From NCBI RefSeq assembly GCF_905171775.1, contig NC_053499.1, positions 80,754,315-80,818,314 of the forward strand: DNA of 64,000 nt, written 5' to 3'. A program made the position numbers and the translations under genes. This DNA comes from Rana temporaria. Taxonomy: Eukaryota; Chordata; Amphibia; Anura; Ranidae. This document shows, piece after piece, positions 30,859 to 40,904 of this stretch. Numbering within the stretch: position 1 is the stretch's first letter; every line of letters begins with the position of its first letter. The notes under the pieces are model-generated. The model was not told the DNA's origin. It did no database searches and saw only the letters and a list, made by a program, of their open reading frames with translations.

Positions 30859-33800
30859 ATGTCTGTAAGGACAACAAAAAAAGGCAGAGAGTCACGAGGG
30901 CAAGCAGGCTCTGCATCTAGAGGCAACGCTGGTGGTGGACACGGTGCATCCTCTTTAGGACGTGGCCGTCTGACACGCGCGTCCTTCTTTTCGGAAGCTG
31001 GCCGTGTTGAGCCTCAACATGCAGAGAAATTAGAAGAGTGGATGACCAAGCCGTCCTCATCCTCTCTCACCCAGTCTGAGCTTAGTTTATCTGGCAAAGC
31101 AGCTGCCAAGGCGTCCTCTTCCTTCTGCACAATGGCATTACACAATCCTTCCCTAGTCCCACCATGTCCTCCTGAGGAGTCCCCCGAACTGTTTCAACAC
31201 AGTGTTGTGTACATGCTACATGAAGATGTGCAGCATTTTGAAGGCTCCGATGACGGAACACAGATAGAGGAAGGCATTGATGTGAGCCCAGAGAGAGCGG
31301 GTGCCCGAGAGGGACAGCAATCTGGCAGTCATGTTCCCCCAGCTGCAGCATACTGCCAGGTTTTCGACAGTGATGAGGAGGGAGGGGATGATGAGGTCGC
31401 TGACTCTACCTGGGTGCCTGATAGGAGATATGAGGAGGAAGAGGCACAGGCACATCTCCAAAGAGGCAGGATGCCCTCCAGGAGACAGCTTAAGGGCAGC
31501 ACACCAACTGCATTACATCGCAGAGCTACGCCTTTGCAGGGCGCTGCTGCGTCTCAACGGTACTGCAAAAGTTCTTTGGTGTGGGCCTTTTTTGACACAT
31601 GTGCATCAGATCGCACCATTGCTATTTGCAACATTTGTCTCAAGCGTATCTCGCGTGGCCAAAACATCACCCGCTTGGGCACCACATGCTTGACCAGACA
31701 TATGTCGACCTGCCATTCAGTTTGTTGGCAAGCATACCAGAAAGACCCACACCAAAGAACAAAGCGGACCTCCCCTTGCCCCTCATCAGCTGGGAGCTCC
31801 AACCCCACAAGACCCTCAGTCCTCTCTGAAGCCTGCACTGATGGGACTGAAGGTGTAGAAATAGGTGTGTCACAACCTAGTAGTACATGCGGAAAATCTA
31901 CTGATGGTAGCAGACAAATTTCACTGCCCCAGCTGCTGCAACGCCGAAAGAAGTACTCTCCCAGCCATCCACATGCCCAGCGGTTGAATGCTAGTTTAGC
32001 GAAATTGCTAGCACTTCAACTGCTACCTTTTCAGTTGGTAGATTCTGCCCCCTTCCGTGAGTTTGTGCAATGTGCGGTACCTCAGTGGCAAGTACCCAAA
32101 CGCCACTTTTTCTCACGGAAGGCGATTCCCGCTCTCTACCGGCATGTGGAAGGCAATGTCCATGCCTCGCTGGACAGGGCGGTCAGTGGTAAGGTGCATC
32201 TTACCGCTGACTCATGGTCCAGCAGGCATGGACAGGGATGTTACCTCTCTTTCATGGCGCTTTGGGTGACTCTGCTGGCAGCTGGGAAGGACGCAGGGCA
32301 AGGTACAGTAGTGTTGGAGGTTGTTCCGCCACCACGCCTCCAAAACACTACTACTGGTTGTGACACACCTCTCTCCTCCACCCCCTCCTCTTCTTCTTCC
32401 TCTGTGGCCTCTTCCTGTGCTGATGTTCCCTCTGAACCAGCCGTGCTCTGTAGGCATACGAGGGGCTACGCAGGAATGCAGGCCAAGAGATGCAATGCTG
32501 TGCTAGAGCTGGTGTGCTTGGGAGACAGGAGCCACACTGGGGCAGAGGTTCTGTCAGCTCTACAGGGGCAGGCTCAGAGGTGGTTGATGCCATGCCAGCT
32601 TAAGCCAGGAATGGTGGTAATCGACAATGGCACCAACCTCCTCTCTGCCCTGCGACAGGGAAAACTCACCCATGTGCCCTGTTTTGCTCATGTTCTCAAT
32701 TTGGTGGTGCAGCGGTTCTTGGGCAGGTACCCGGGCTTACAGGATGTCCTGAAGCAGGCCAGGAAAGTCTGTGTGCATTTCCAAAGGTCATACAATGCCA
32801 CTGCTTGGCTGACAGACCTCCAAAGGGAATACAACCTGCCCAAGAACCGCCTAATCTGTGACATGCCCACCAGATTGAACTCTACATTGGCCATGCTGCA
32901 GTGGCTGCACACGCAGCAGAGGGCCATCAATGAGTACCTGTGCCAATATGGCAGCAGAACTGGGTCAGGGGAGCTTGGTTTTTTTCCCCACGCCAGTGGG
33001 CCTTGACCTTGCATGCACTGTCCTGTCACCATTTGAGGAGGCCACGAGGATGGTGAGCAGTGACAGTGCATGCATCAGTGAGACTGTCCCTCTTATTCAC
33101 CTGTTGGAGCACACTCTACGTGGAATAATGGACAGGGCCCTTGAGGCAGAACAGAGGGAGGAAGAGGAGGACTTGCTTACCTCTCAAGGCCCCCTTTATC
33201 CAGACAGTGGTCCTGCATGCCCGCCTACCACACAGGAAGAGGACGAGGAGGACGAGGTGGAGGAGGAGGAGGATTGTATGAGCAGCATGGAGGTGGAGCC
33301 TAGCACTCAGCAGCAGCAGTCTTCAAGGGATCACTTACAGTTCCAAGGAATGCGTGGACTTTTACGTGGCTGGGATGAGGTGGCTGTGGATCCTGTCGTC
33401 CTCAGTGACCCAGAGGACTGTGCCCCGAATGCCTCAGCAAACCTACGCTGCATGGCCTCCCTGATCCTGCAAAGCCTGCGTAAGGATCCTCGTGTTCGTG
33501 GTATCAAGGAGAGGGATCATTACTGGCTGGCAACTCTCCTTCATCCACGTTACAAGAGTAAGGTTGCGGAGCTTATCTTGCCGTCACAGAGGGAGCAGAA
33601 GATTAAACATCTTCGGGAGGCCTTGCAGAAGGCTCTGTGCAACGCGTTCCCAGAACCTGGGGGATTACCAAATCCTGTTCCTGGACAATGTGTTGCTAAG
33701 GCGTCGGTGAGTCACAGAAGGAATGGTGGAGAAGGTGGACGTCTGACCGATGCGTTCAGACAATTTTTTATTCCACAGCCCCAAGGTATGACCGGTTCCA

Positions 33801-34129
33801 GCAACCATCGTCAGCGTTTGGTTTACATGGTGTGTGAATACCTAGGGTCAATATCAGACTTGGAAACCTTCCCCACCGAAAATCCTCTGGCTTACTGGGT
33901 CTTGAGGATGGATCACTGGCCAGAGCTTGCACAGTACGCAATTGAGCTACTGGCTTGCCCTGCATCCAGCGTTCTTTCAGAATGCACATTCAGTGCTGCT
34001 GGAGGCTTTGTGACCGATCACAGGGTGCGCCTCTCCACCGACTCTGTCGATCGACTGACCTTCATAAAAATGAATCAGGCTTGGATCAACACCAGCTACC
34101 AAGCACCTGATGCTGATGTAACTGAATAA
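30859..34129 (+). pseudogene. hAT-2 transposase (BED finger, RNase H-like core, hATC)
   Basis: ATG 30859 (MSVRTTKKGRESRG) is preferred, because the open frame begins further upstream only by a non-ATG codon. Order: basic Gly/Arg-rich N-terminus; acidic region; BED finger at about residues 240-290 (CNICLKRIS...LGTTCLTRHM...CH); first Asp in HLTADSWSSRHGQG; second Asp in VVIDNGTNLLSAL; LICDMPTRLNSTL. Frame shifts near 32995 and 33035 break it. The frame from about 33036 to 34129 has an acidic linker, RDHYWLATLLHPRYKSK and the hATC block LLACPASSVLSECTFSAAGG. The protein would be about 1090 residues. Apart from the two small shifts it is well preserved. Confidence 0.88.
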
Positions 34130-34261
34130 TTTTTTGGAAATTACAGATCCCTTGGAGACTGCCTATGCTGATGCTGAGTGACTGTCCTGTTATGCTGCTG
34201 ACTGAATATCCTTTTCCTCCTCACTGATCTTGCTGATAGCTAATAAGAACATTTTTATTTC

Positions 34262-34720
34262 TGGGCTCCGCCACCAGTGCCTAATGCCCAATTTTTCTGC
34301 CCCTGTTTAACAGGGGCATCTAATAACTATTTTTGATGCAATACTTTGCATGTGGCTCTTTGCTGCGCTCCAATTACAGTATCTGAGGGGTTGCAGTGTT
34401 GTGTTGTGCCTAAGGCCCAATTTGTATGCCCCTGTTTAACAGGGGTGTCTAATAACAATTTTTGATGCAATGCTTTGCATGTGGCTCTTTGCTGCGCTCC
34501 AATTACAGTATCTGAGGGGTTGCAGTGTTGTGTTGTGCCTAAGGCCAAATTGTATGCCCCTGTTTAACAGGGGTGTCTAATACCAATTTTTGATGCAATA
34601 CTTTGCATGTGGCTCTTTGCTGCGCTCCAATTACAGTATCTGTGAGGGGTTGCAGTGTTGTGTTGTGCCTAAGGCCCAATTGTTCTGCCCCTGTTTAACA
34701 GGGGCATCTAATAACAATTT
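34262..34720 (+). repeat. ~128-bp tandem repeat in the hAT-2 3' region, 3-4 copies
   Basis: Each unit contains TGCCCCTGTTTAACAGGGG (a small hairpin), TGATGCAATACTTTGCATG, GTGGCTCTTTGCTGCGCTCC and GGTTGCAGTGTTGTGTTGTG. The units begin at about 34297, 34426, 34554 and 34685, and the last is cut by the L1-like fragment. They are closely similar to one another. Confidence 0.9.
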
Positions 34721-34721
34721 G

Positions 34722-35977
34722 TTTTTTTTTTCAATCGTTTTTATTGAGTTTAACAGCTGTACAAGTACAATATGAACATTGTACGTCACGCAACAACGTC
34801 ATGGATTAACATCCCATAGTGAGGGAAACATAACTACATTAACAAAATAAAGATAATCATTATATCTTGAACATATACTGTAAGCACTGTGGTCTCCACT
34901 CCTTCCCGGCCACCCCAAGTGGGCTCTATTTGTGGCCCAGGAAGGGGGGGCGTCAACATAGGTATATGGAGGGGATAAACCCCTTAAGATGTGCAACAGA
35001 GATTTAAAGGTTTTCATACACTTCAGTTAGACGGTGGTCACATTGTTTGGTCAAGATGGGTCTGAGTGTCATCGTCTAGTGTACAATACGTCTCACAGTC
35101 ATCGCAGTTTTAGAGCAGTGTATCCAGGGACTCCAAGCCAATCGGCATTTCACGATTTGGCCAGTGCTGGCCGCTGTTATAGTTTCGTAGCTGAAGTGTA
35201 GGTCCACAAGATCAATGATTTGGTCAATGGTCGGGGTCTGCTCTGATCTCCAAAGTCTCGTTAAACCGAGTCTAGCGGACAGTAATATGTGTGTAGTAAT
35301 ATATCTAAGAGGAGAAGGTACGTACTCAATAGTCAGGTTGAGTAATGCAAGTTCAGGAGTGGGGGGCACTGAGTGCTTGGTAACGGTGGATATGAGATCG
35401 AATGCGTTTTCCCAATATGTTTGGATGAAGGGGCAAGCCCAGAATGTGTGGAGCATGTCTCCTTTAAGAGATTTGCATCTCCAACATAGATTGGAGGTTT
35501 GGGGGTTATAGGATGCCAATCTATCTGGCGTTGGATACCACCGTAGTGAGATTTTTTGGGAAAGCTCCGAAAGTGCAGAGCACTTCATGGAGGAGTAAAC
35601 TGACTGAAGTGCATTTTTCCATTGTTCATTGGAGAAGTTACGCTCCAAATTGGCCTCCCATCAAAAGTGGTAAGGCGATTTGGAAAATTGGGTTTTCATA
35701 TGCAGTAGATTGTAGAAGTGGGAGATGCCTCTAGTACGGGCGTCTGGGTCAGTGAAAAATGTCCAGGTCTTTGGAGGGATGGTGTATACGGGCAGGGGTA
35801 TTGTCTTCAAGCAGTGGCAAAGTCTTACATAGGTAAAGAATTCAGTGGAGGGGAGATCGAACTCCTTCTGAAGCTGGGAAAAGGGTTTAGGCGCATCACT
35901 GCAAACTATTTGGTGTAAGAATCGAATTCCCTTGAGGGTCCAGTGGGTCAAGGGCAAGTCCGGCGAGAGATAGTGTA
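34722..35977 (-). pseudogene. LINE-3: 5'-truncated L1-like ORF2 C-terminal fragment
   Basis: Minus strand. A T-run (34727-34736) with TTTTTATTGAG gives the A tail and AATAAA signal at the 3' end. The frame from about 35648 down to 35076 reads an L1-type ORF2 C-terminus: RWYPTPDRLASYNP, then CWRC...GDMLHTFWACP..YW, a CCHC-like cluster. Upstream, 36060-35661 reads NPIHYLSPDLPLTHW and similar, in another frame. RT and endonuclease domains are absent (5' truncation). The fragment stops where the hAT-3 end begins at 35978. Confidence 0.8.
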
Positions 35978-38900
35978 TAGGGTTGAGCAAACCCTGTAAA
36001 GTTCGGGTTCGGTACAGACTTTGTTTTTGTTTTGCTCCCGAACCCGAATAATTGGAAAAAGTTTGGGTTCGGGTTCGGAGTTTGGCTATTTTATGGCGCG
36101 CTGCACGGCAGCCAATCGCCATTTGTTTTACTAGTGTGACTAGGAAGCCATCACAGCCATGCCTACTAATGGCATGGCTGTGATTGGCCAGTGCAGCATG
36201 TGACCCAGCATGTGACCAGCCTCTATATCAGATAGAGGCACACAGCACAGTCGTCACTCTGCATTAGCTAGTGTAGGGTGAGGCTGCTGCTGATTGAGGG
36301 ACAGTGTCAGAGAGGTGTATCCTGCTTCAGAAATCTACACAAGCACCGTTTATTTCTGTGCGATCTGCATCTTATCGTTTAGGCTCGCCACTCAACTTTA
36401 GCTAGGGTAGGGAGAGGCTACTGCTGATTGAGGGACAGTGTCAGAGAGGTGTATCCTGCTTCAGAAATCTACACACGCACTGTTTATTTCTGTGAGATCT
36501 GCATCTTATAGTTTAGGGAGAGGTTCCAGCTATTTCCTATAGGGACAGCAATATATAGGTGACTCTCTGTATATTTCACCAGTGGCACTGCACCTGCCAC
36601 CTGTGATATACTGTGTGTGTCCAGTACATAGTTTAGGGAGAGGTTCCAGCTATTTCCTATAGGGACAGCAATATATAGGTGACTCTCTGTATATTTCACC
36701 AGCACTGCACCTGCCACCTGTGATATACTGTGTGTGTCCAGTACATAGTTTAGGGAGAGGTTCCAGCTATTTCCTATAGGGACAGCAATATATAGGTGAC
36801 TTTCTGCATATTTCACCAGCACTCCACCTGTCCCCTGTGATATACTGTCTGTGCTGTACATTGTTTAGGGCTAGGTTCCTGCTTCTTGCTATAGGTAGAG
36901 AAATATATTGGTGAATCTCTGCATATTTCACCAGCACTCTACCTGTCCCCTGTGATATACTGTCTGTGCAGTACATTGTTTAGGGCTAGGTTCCTGCTTC
37001 TTGCTATAGGTAGAGAAATATATAGGTGAATCTCTGCATATTTCACCAGCACTCTACCTGTCCCCTGTGATATACTGTCTGTGTAGTACATTGTTTAGGG
37101 CTAGGTTCCTGCTTCTTGCTATAGGGAGAGAAATATATAGGTGAATCTCTGCATATTACACCATATTACACTATTGTTGTATTTAAAAAACACCCATTTA
37201 GGGCAAGATCCTACATTTGAGAAATATGAGGAAAATGTCAAATAAGGGACATGGCCGCGGTCGTGGTGCTGCTGGTGGAGCTCCTGTTACAGGGAGAGGA
37301 TGTGGTCGATCTGTGCCAGCTACACGCACAAGTGAAACACCTTTTTCAGGTGCGAGTAGCCGACAGAGCCTGCAGCGGTATTTGGTCGGGCCTAATCCAG
37401 CTCTACGAATGTTGAGGCCAGGAGCAGAACAGGCAGAACAGGCGGTAGTAGATTGGGTTGCTGACAGTGCCTCCAGTTCCTTCACATTGTTTTCCAACCA
37501 GTCTTGTGCTGAAAGTTCAGAGTTGGCGCCTGCAGCCGATGTCCACCATCAGTCTTTCACCTCACCCCCTTGCAAATCAGCCAAGCAGTCTGAGCCCCAA
37601 ATCATGCAGCAGTCTTTTCTTCTTTTTGATGAGTCTGTTAGCATGTGTTCCCAGGGCCATCCACCTAGCCCAGCCCCAGAAGTGGAAGAGATTGAGTGCA
37701 CCGATGCCCAACCACTTATATTTCAAGACAAGTACATGGGGGGACCATCACAGCACATCTTGGATGATGATGATGATGAAACACAGTTGCCAACTGGTGG
37801 TGGCAGTGGTGAAGATTGGGTGGAAGATGATGTGGAGGACGATGAGGTCCTCGACCCAACATGGAATCAACCTCATGCAGGTGACCCATGTAGTTCGTAG
37901 GAAGAGGCGGTGGTCACACAGAGCCACCAGCACAGCAAAAGAGGGAGCAGGGTGCCAAAGCAGAGCATCCGTCCCCTAGACAGTACGCCTGCTACTGCCC
38001 AACGCAGCAAGGGACCGAGCACACCAAAGCCAGGTCCAAGGAGTTCCCTAGCGTGGCAGTTCTTCACACAATGTGCTGATGACAAGACACGAGTGGTTTG
38101 CACGTTGTGCAATCAGAGCCTGAAGCGAGGCATAAACGTTCTCAACCTGAGCACAACCTGCATGACCAGGCATCTAAGTGCAAAGCACGAGCTGCAGTGG
38201 AGTAGACACCTCAAAAACCAAGAAAGGTCTCTGGCTCCTCCTGCTTCCTCTTCTGCATCAGTCTTGGGCCTCTCGGCCTCTTCATCCACCTCTGTAGTGA
38301 CAGTGCCACCTGCCACCCCTCAATTAGAGGACCGGCAAGCAACACTACCACCTGGGTCCCCAAACATCTCCACAATGTCCCATGGAAGCATTCAGCTCTC
38401 TATCTCCCAAACACTGAAGCAGAAGAGGAAGTACCCCCCTACCCACCCGCGATCCCTGGCCCTGAATGCCAGCATTTCAAAATTCCTGGCCTTTGAAATG
38501 CTGTCATTCCGTCTGGTGGAGACGCAGAGTTTTAAAAGCCTGATGGCATTGGCTGTCCCACAGTACGTCGTGCCCAGCCGCCACTACTTTCCCAGGCGAG
38601 CCATCCCTTCTCTGCACAACCAAGTGGGGGACAAAATCCGGTGTGCACTGCGCAACGCCATCTGTGCCAAGGTCCACCTAACTACGGATACGTGGACCAG
38701 TAAGCACGGTCAGGGACGTTATATCTCCCTAACAGTGCACTGGGTAAATGCAGTGGCGGCTGGGCCTGAGGCGGATAGCAGTTTGGCGCATCTCCTTCCA
38801 CCACCGAGGATTGCAGGGCGCTTCAGTTTGCCTCCTGTTCCTAACTCCTCCTACTCCACTTCCTCATCCTCTACCGCCTCCTCATCCAGTCAGCGTAACA

Positions 38901-39982
38901 AATTCACCACCAACTTCAGCACAGCCATGGGTAAACGCCAGCAGGCAGTTTTAAAACTTTCCTGTTTGGGGGAAAAACCACACACCACGCAGGAGTTGTG
39001 GAGGGACATGGAACAACAGACCGATGAGTGGTTGGCATCAGTGAGCCTCAAGCCGGGCCTGGTGGTGTGCGTTAACGGGCAAAATCTCGTAGCAGCTCTG
39101 GGCCTAGCCGGTTTGACGCACATCCCTTGCCTGGCGCATGTGCTGAATTTGGTGGTGCAGAGTTCCCTGAAAACTTACCCCCATATGCCACAGCTGCTGC
39201 AGAAAGTGCGGGCCGTCTGTGCGCACTTTCGGTGTTCTCACCCTGCTGCTGCTCGTCTGGCAGCGCTGCAGCGTAACTTCGGCCTTCCCGCTCACCGCCT
39301 CATTTGTGATGTGCCCACAAGGTGGAACTCCACCTTGCACATGCTGGCCAGACTGTGCGAGCAGCAGCAGGCGATAGTGGAGTTTCAGCTGCAGCATGCA
39401 CGCGTGAGTCGCTCTGCGGAACAGAACCACTTCACCACCAATAACTGGGCCCCCATGCGAGACCTGTGTGCCTTGTTGCGCTGTTTCGAGTACTCCACCA
39501 ACATGGCCAGTGCCGATGACGCCGCTCTCAGCGTGACTATGCCAGTTCTATGCCTCCTTGAAAAAATGCTACGGGCGATGATGGAAGAGGATGTGGCACA
39601 GGAGGAGGAATCAGGATCATTTCCAAGGCTTTCAGGGCAGTCATTCACAAGTGGCTCCGAGGGTGGGTTCGTGCACCAACAAAGGCCAGGTACACAATTG
39701 TCCAGCAAGGGCACAGTTCTGGAGGATGACGCGGTGAAGGATGAGGAGGAGGAAGACATGGAGGAGGAGGAGGAGGAACCATGTTCACAGCAGGATGGCA
39801 TCCAGACCAGCTCATGGCCATCACTGGTGCGTGGCTGGGAGGATAAAGAGGACACAGATGATACACCTCCCACCGAGGACAGCTTTTCGTTGCCTCTGGG
39901 CAGCCTGGCACACATGAGCGATTACATGCTGCAGTGTCTCCGCAACGACCGGCATGTTTTGCACATTTTAACAGGTGCTGAT
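35978..39982 (+). mobile_element. hAT-3 element, 3' truncated
   Basis: It starts TAGGGTTGAGC, followed by CGGGTTCGG-rich DNA, a CCAAT box (ATTGG at 36183), a TATA-like word at 36224, a 115-120-bp tandem repeat leader, and a BED-type hAT transposase. It shares architecture with hAT-2. The right end is missing: the coding sequence stops exactly where another TAGTGTTGAGC end begins at 39983. Confidence 0.8.
36511..37165 (+). repeat. 115-120-bp tandem repeat in the hAT-3 leader, ~6 copies
   Basis: Units begin with GTTTAGGGAGAGGTTCCAGC or GTTTAGGGCTAGGTTCCTGC at 36511, 36631, 36748, 36863, 36978 and 37093. Each has AATATATAGGTGA, a TATTTCACCAGC block and TGTGATATACTGT. Two unit subtypes are grouped (first three, last three). 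Frames through it are artefacts. Confidence 0.93.
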
Positions 39983-39985
39983 TAG
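37226..39985 (+). pseudogene. hAT-3 transposase, one stop, truncated C-terminus
   Basis: ATG 37226 (or 37235) begins a Gly/Arg-rich N-terminus. A single in-frame TAG at 37898-37900 separates two open stretches of the same frame. After it come the BED finger (CTLCNQSLKRG...TTCMTRHLSAKH), HLTTDTWTSKHGQGRY with the first Asp, and LICDVPTRWNSTL. The second catalytic position reads VVCVNGQN where relatives have a VxxDNGxN pattern, so the Asp is replaced by Val. The protein stops at 39985 inside the conserved LQCLRNDRHV region. The last ~200 residues including hATC are lost to the element beginning at 39983. Confidence 0.88.
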
Positions 39986-40800
39986 TGTTGAGCAGAATAT
40001 GCCATATTCGATTTCGCGATATATCTCGAATATATATTCGAATATTCGAGATATATTCGCTAAATTCGAATATTCGTGATATTTTATCGAAATTAAATGA
40101 TTGCGATTTTTCACTATTGCGAATGCGAAAATAATTGCGATTTTTTTGATAACTGCGGTAGGAGCACTCTGATTGGCTCAGAATATTCTTGATATTTTTC
40201 GAAATTTCGCAAAATGCGAATGCGATATTGATGGCGAAATTACGACAACAGCGATAGGAGCACTCTGATTGGCTCAGAATATTCGTGATATTTTACAATA
40301 CAAAATAATTGCGAATATTTGGCAAATGCGGAAGGAGCACTCTGATTGGCTCAGAATATTCTTGATATTTTATCGAAATTTCGCAAAATGCGAATGCGAT
40401 ATTTATTGCGCAATTTCGACAAATGCTGGAGGAGCGCTCTGATTGGCTCAGAATATTCGTGATATTTTATCGAAATTTCGCAAAATGAAAATGCGATATT
40501 TATTGCGCAATTTCGACAAATGCTGTAGGAGCACTCTGATTGGCTCAGAATATTCGTTATATTTTATCGAAATTTCGCAATATTGCGAATGCGATGATTA
40601 TTGCGGAATTTCCCCAAATGCTGTAGGAGCGCTCTGATTGGCTCATTCAGAAATCGAATATTCAAGATATTTTAGCGCAATTTCACAAAATGCGAATGCG
40701 AAATTGTTTGCAGATATTTCGAAAACTGCTGTAGGAGCACTCTGAAATCGAATATTTGTGATATTTTAGCAAAAAAAATATTGCGATTGCGATTTTTCGA
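39983..40800 (+). mobile_element. hAT-like terminus and AT-rich start of a further element
   Basis: TAGTGTTGAGC matches the hAT-2 and hAT-3 ends, followed by nested palindromes of AATATTCG/CGAATATT. A tandem array follows from about 40081. The matching right end (GCTCAACACTA or close variants) was not found in the window, so the extent is unknown. It may carry the Myb-like gene that starts at 40905. Confidence 0.55.
40081..40760 (+). repeat. ~97-bp tandem array carrying six inverted CCAAT boxes
   Basis: Each unit has AGGAGCACTCTGATTGGCTC followed by AGAATATTC and TATTTTATCGAAATTTCG. ATTGG (CCAAT on the other strand) occurs at 40172, 40268, 40345, 40442, 40539 and 40637. Spacing is 96, 77, 97, 97 and 98 bp. 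A seventh unit near 40730 has lost the box. Helical phasing of NF-Y-type sites upstream of a start codon looks like a transcription control region. Confidence 0.88.
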
Positions 40801-40802
40801 TC

Positions 40803-40812
40803 GCGCATGCGC
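40803..40812. promoter_or_regulatory. NRF1-like palindrome GCGCATGCGC
   Basis: A perfect GCGCATGCGC, inside CGCGCATGCGCAATCGCGCG, lies about 95 bp upstream of ATG 40905 and just after the CCAAT array. This is the consensus core of the NRF1 site found in CpG-rich vertebrate promoters. Function is inferred from sequence and position only. Confidence 0.5.
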
Positions 40813-40904
40813 AATCGCGCGAACAACACGCGCCCAACACGCGACCATTTCCTGGACCCTTGCCAGTTTCCAACTTTATGATCGCATCGCAATCGCAGAG
40901 CAGA

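Larger units (their letters stand above)
21233..34721 (+). mobile_element. hAT-2 element, expanded by nested insertions
   Basis: The left end TAGGGATGAGC begins abruptly inside the hAT-1 coding sequence. The same type of end opens hAT-3 at 35978 (TAGGGTTGAGC). It is followed by CCAAT boxes and a TATA box (21360-21510), then by Harbinger A with B inside (21596-29140), an hAT-type MITE (29214-29360), a Harbinger MITE (29412-30148), a 44-bp minisatellite, and the transposase (30859-34129). The right terminus is not visible because an L1-like fragment follows at 34722. Without nested elements the part seen would be about 5 kb. The right limit is an estimate. Confidence 0.7.

Noticed and set aside
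31082..32593. Minus-strand frames of 70-95 residues across hAT-2
   Set aside because: They are antisense shadows of the hAT-2 transposase coding sequence.
36484..36976. Repeated minus-strand peptide (GNSWNLSLNYVLDT...)
   Set aside because: It is a translation of the 115-120-bp tandem leader of hAT-3; length steps and lack of a domain argue against a gene.
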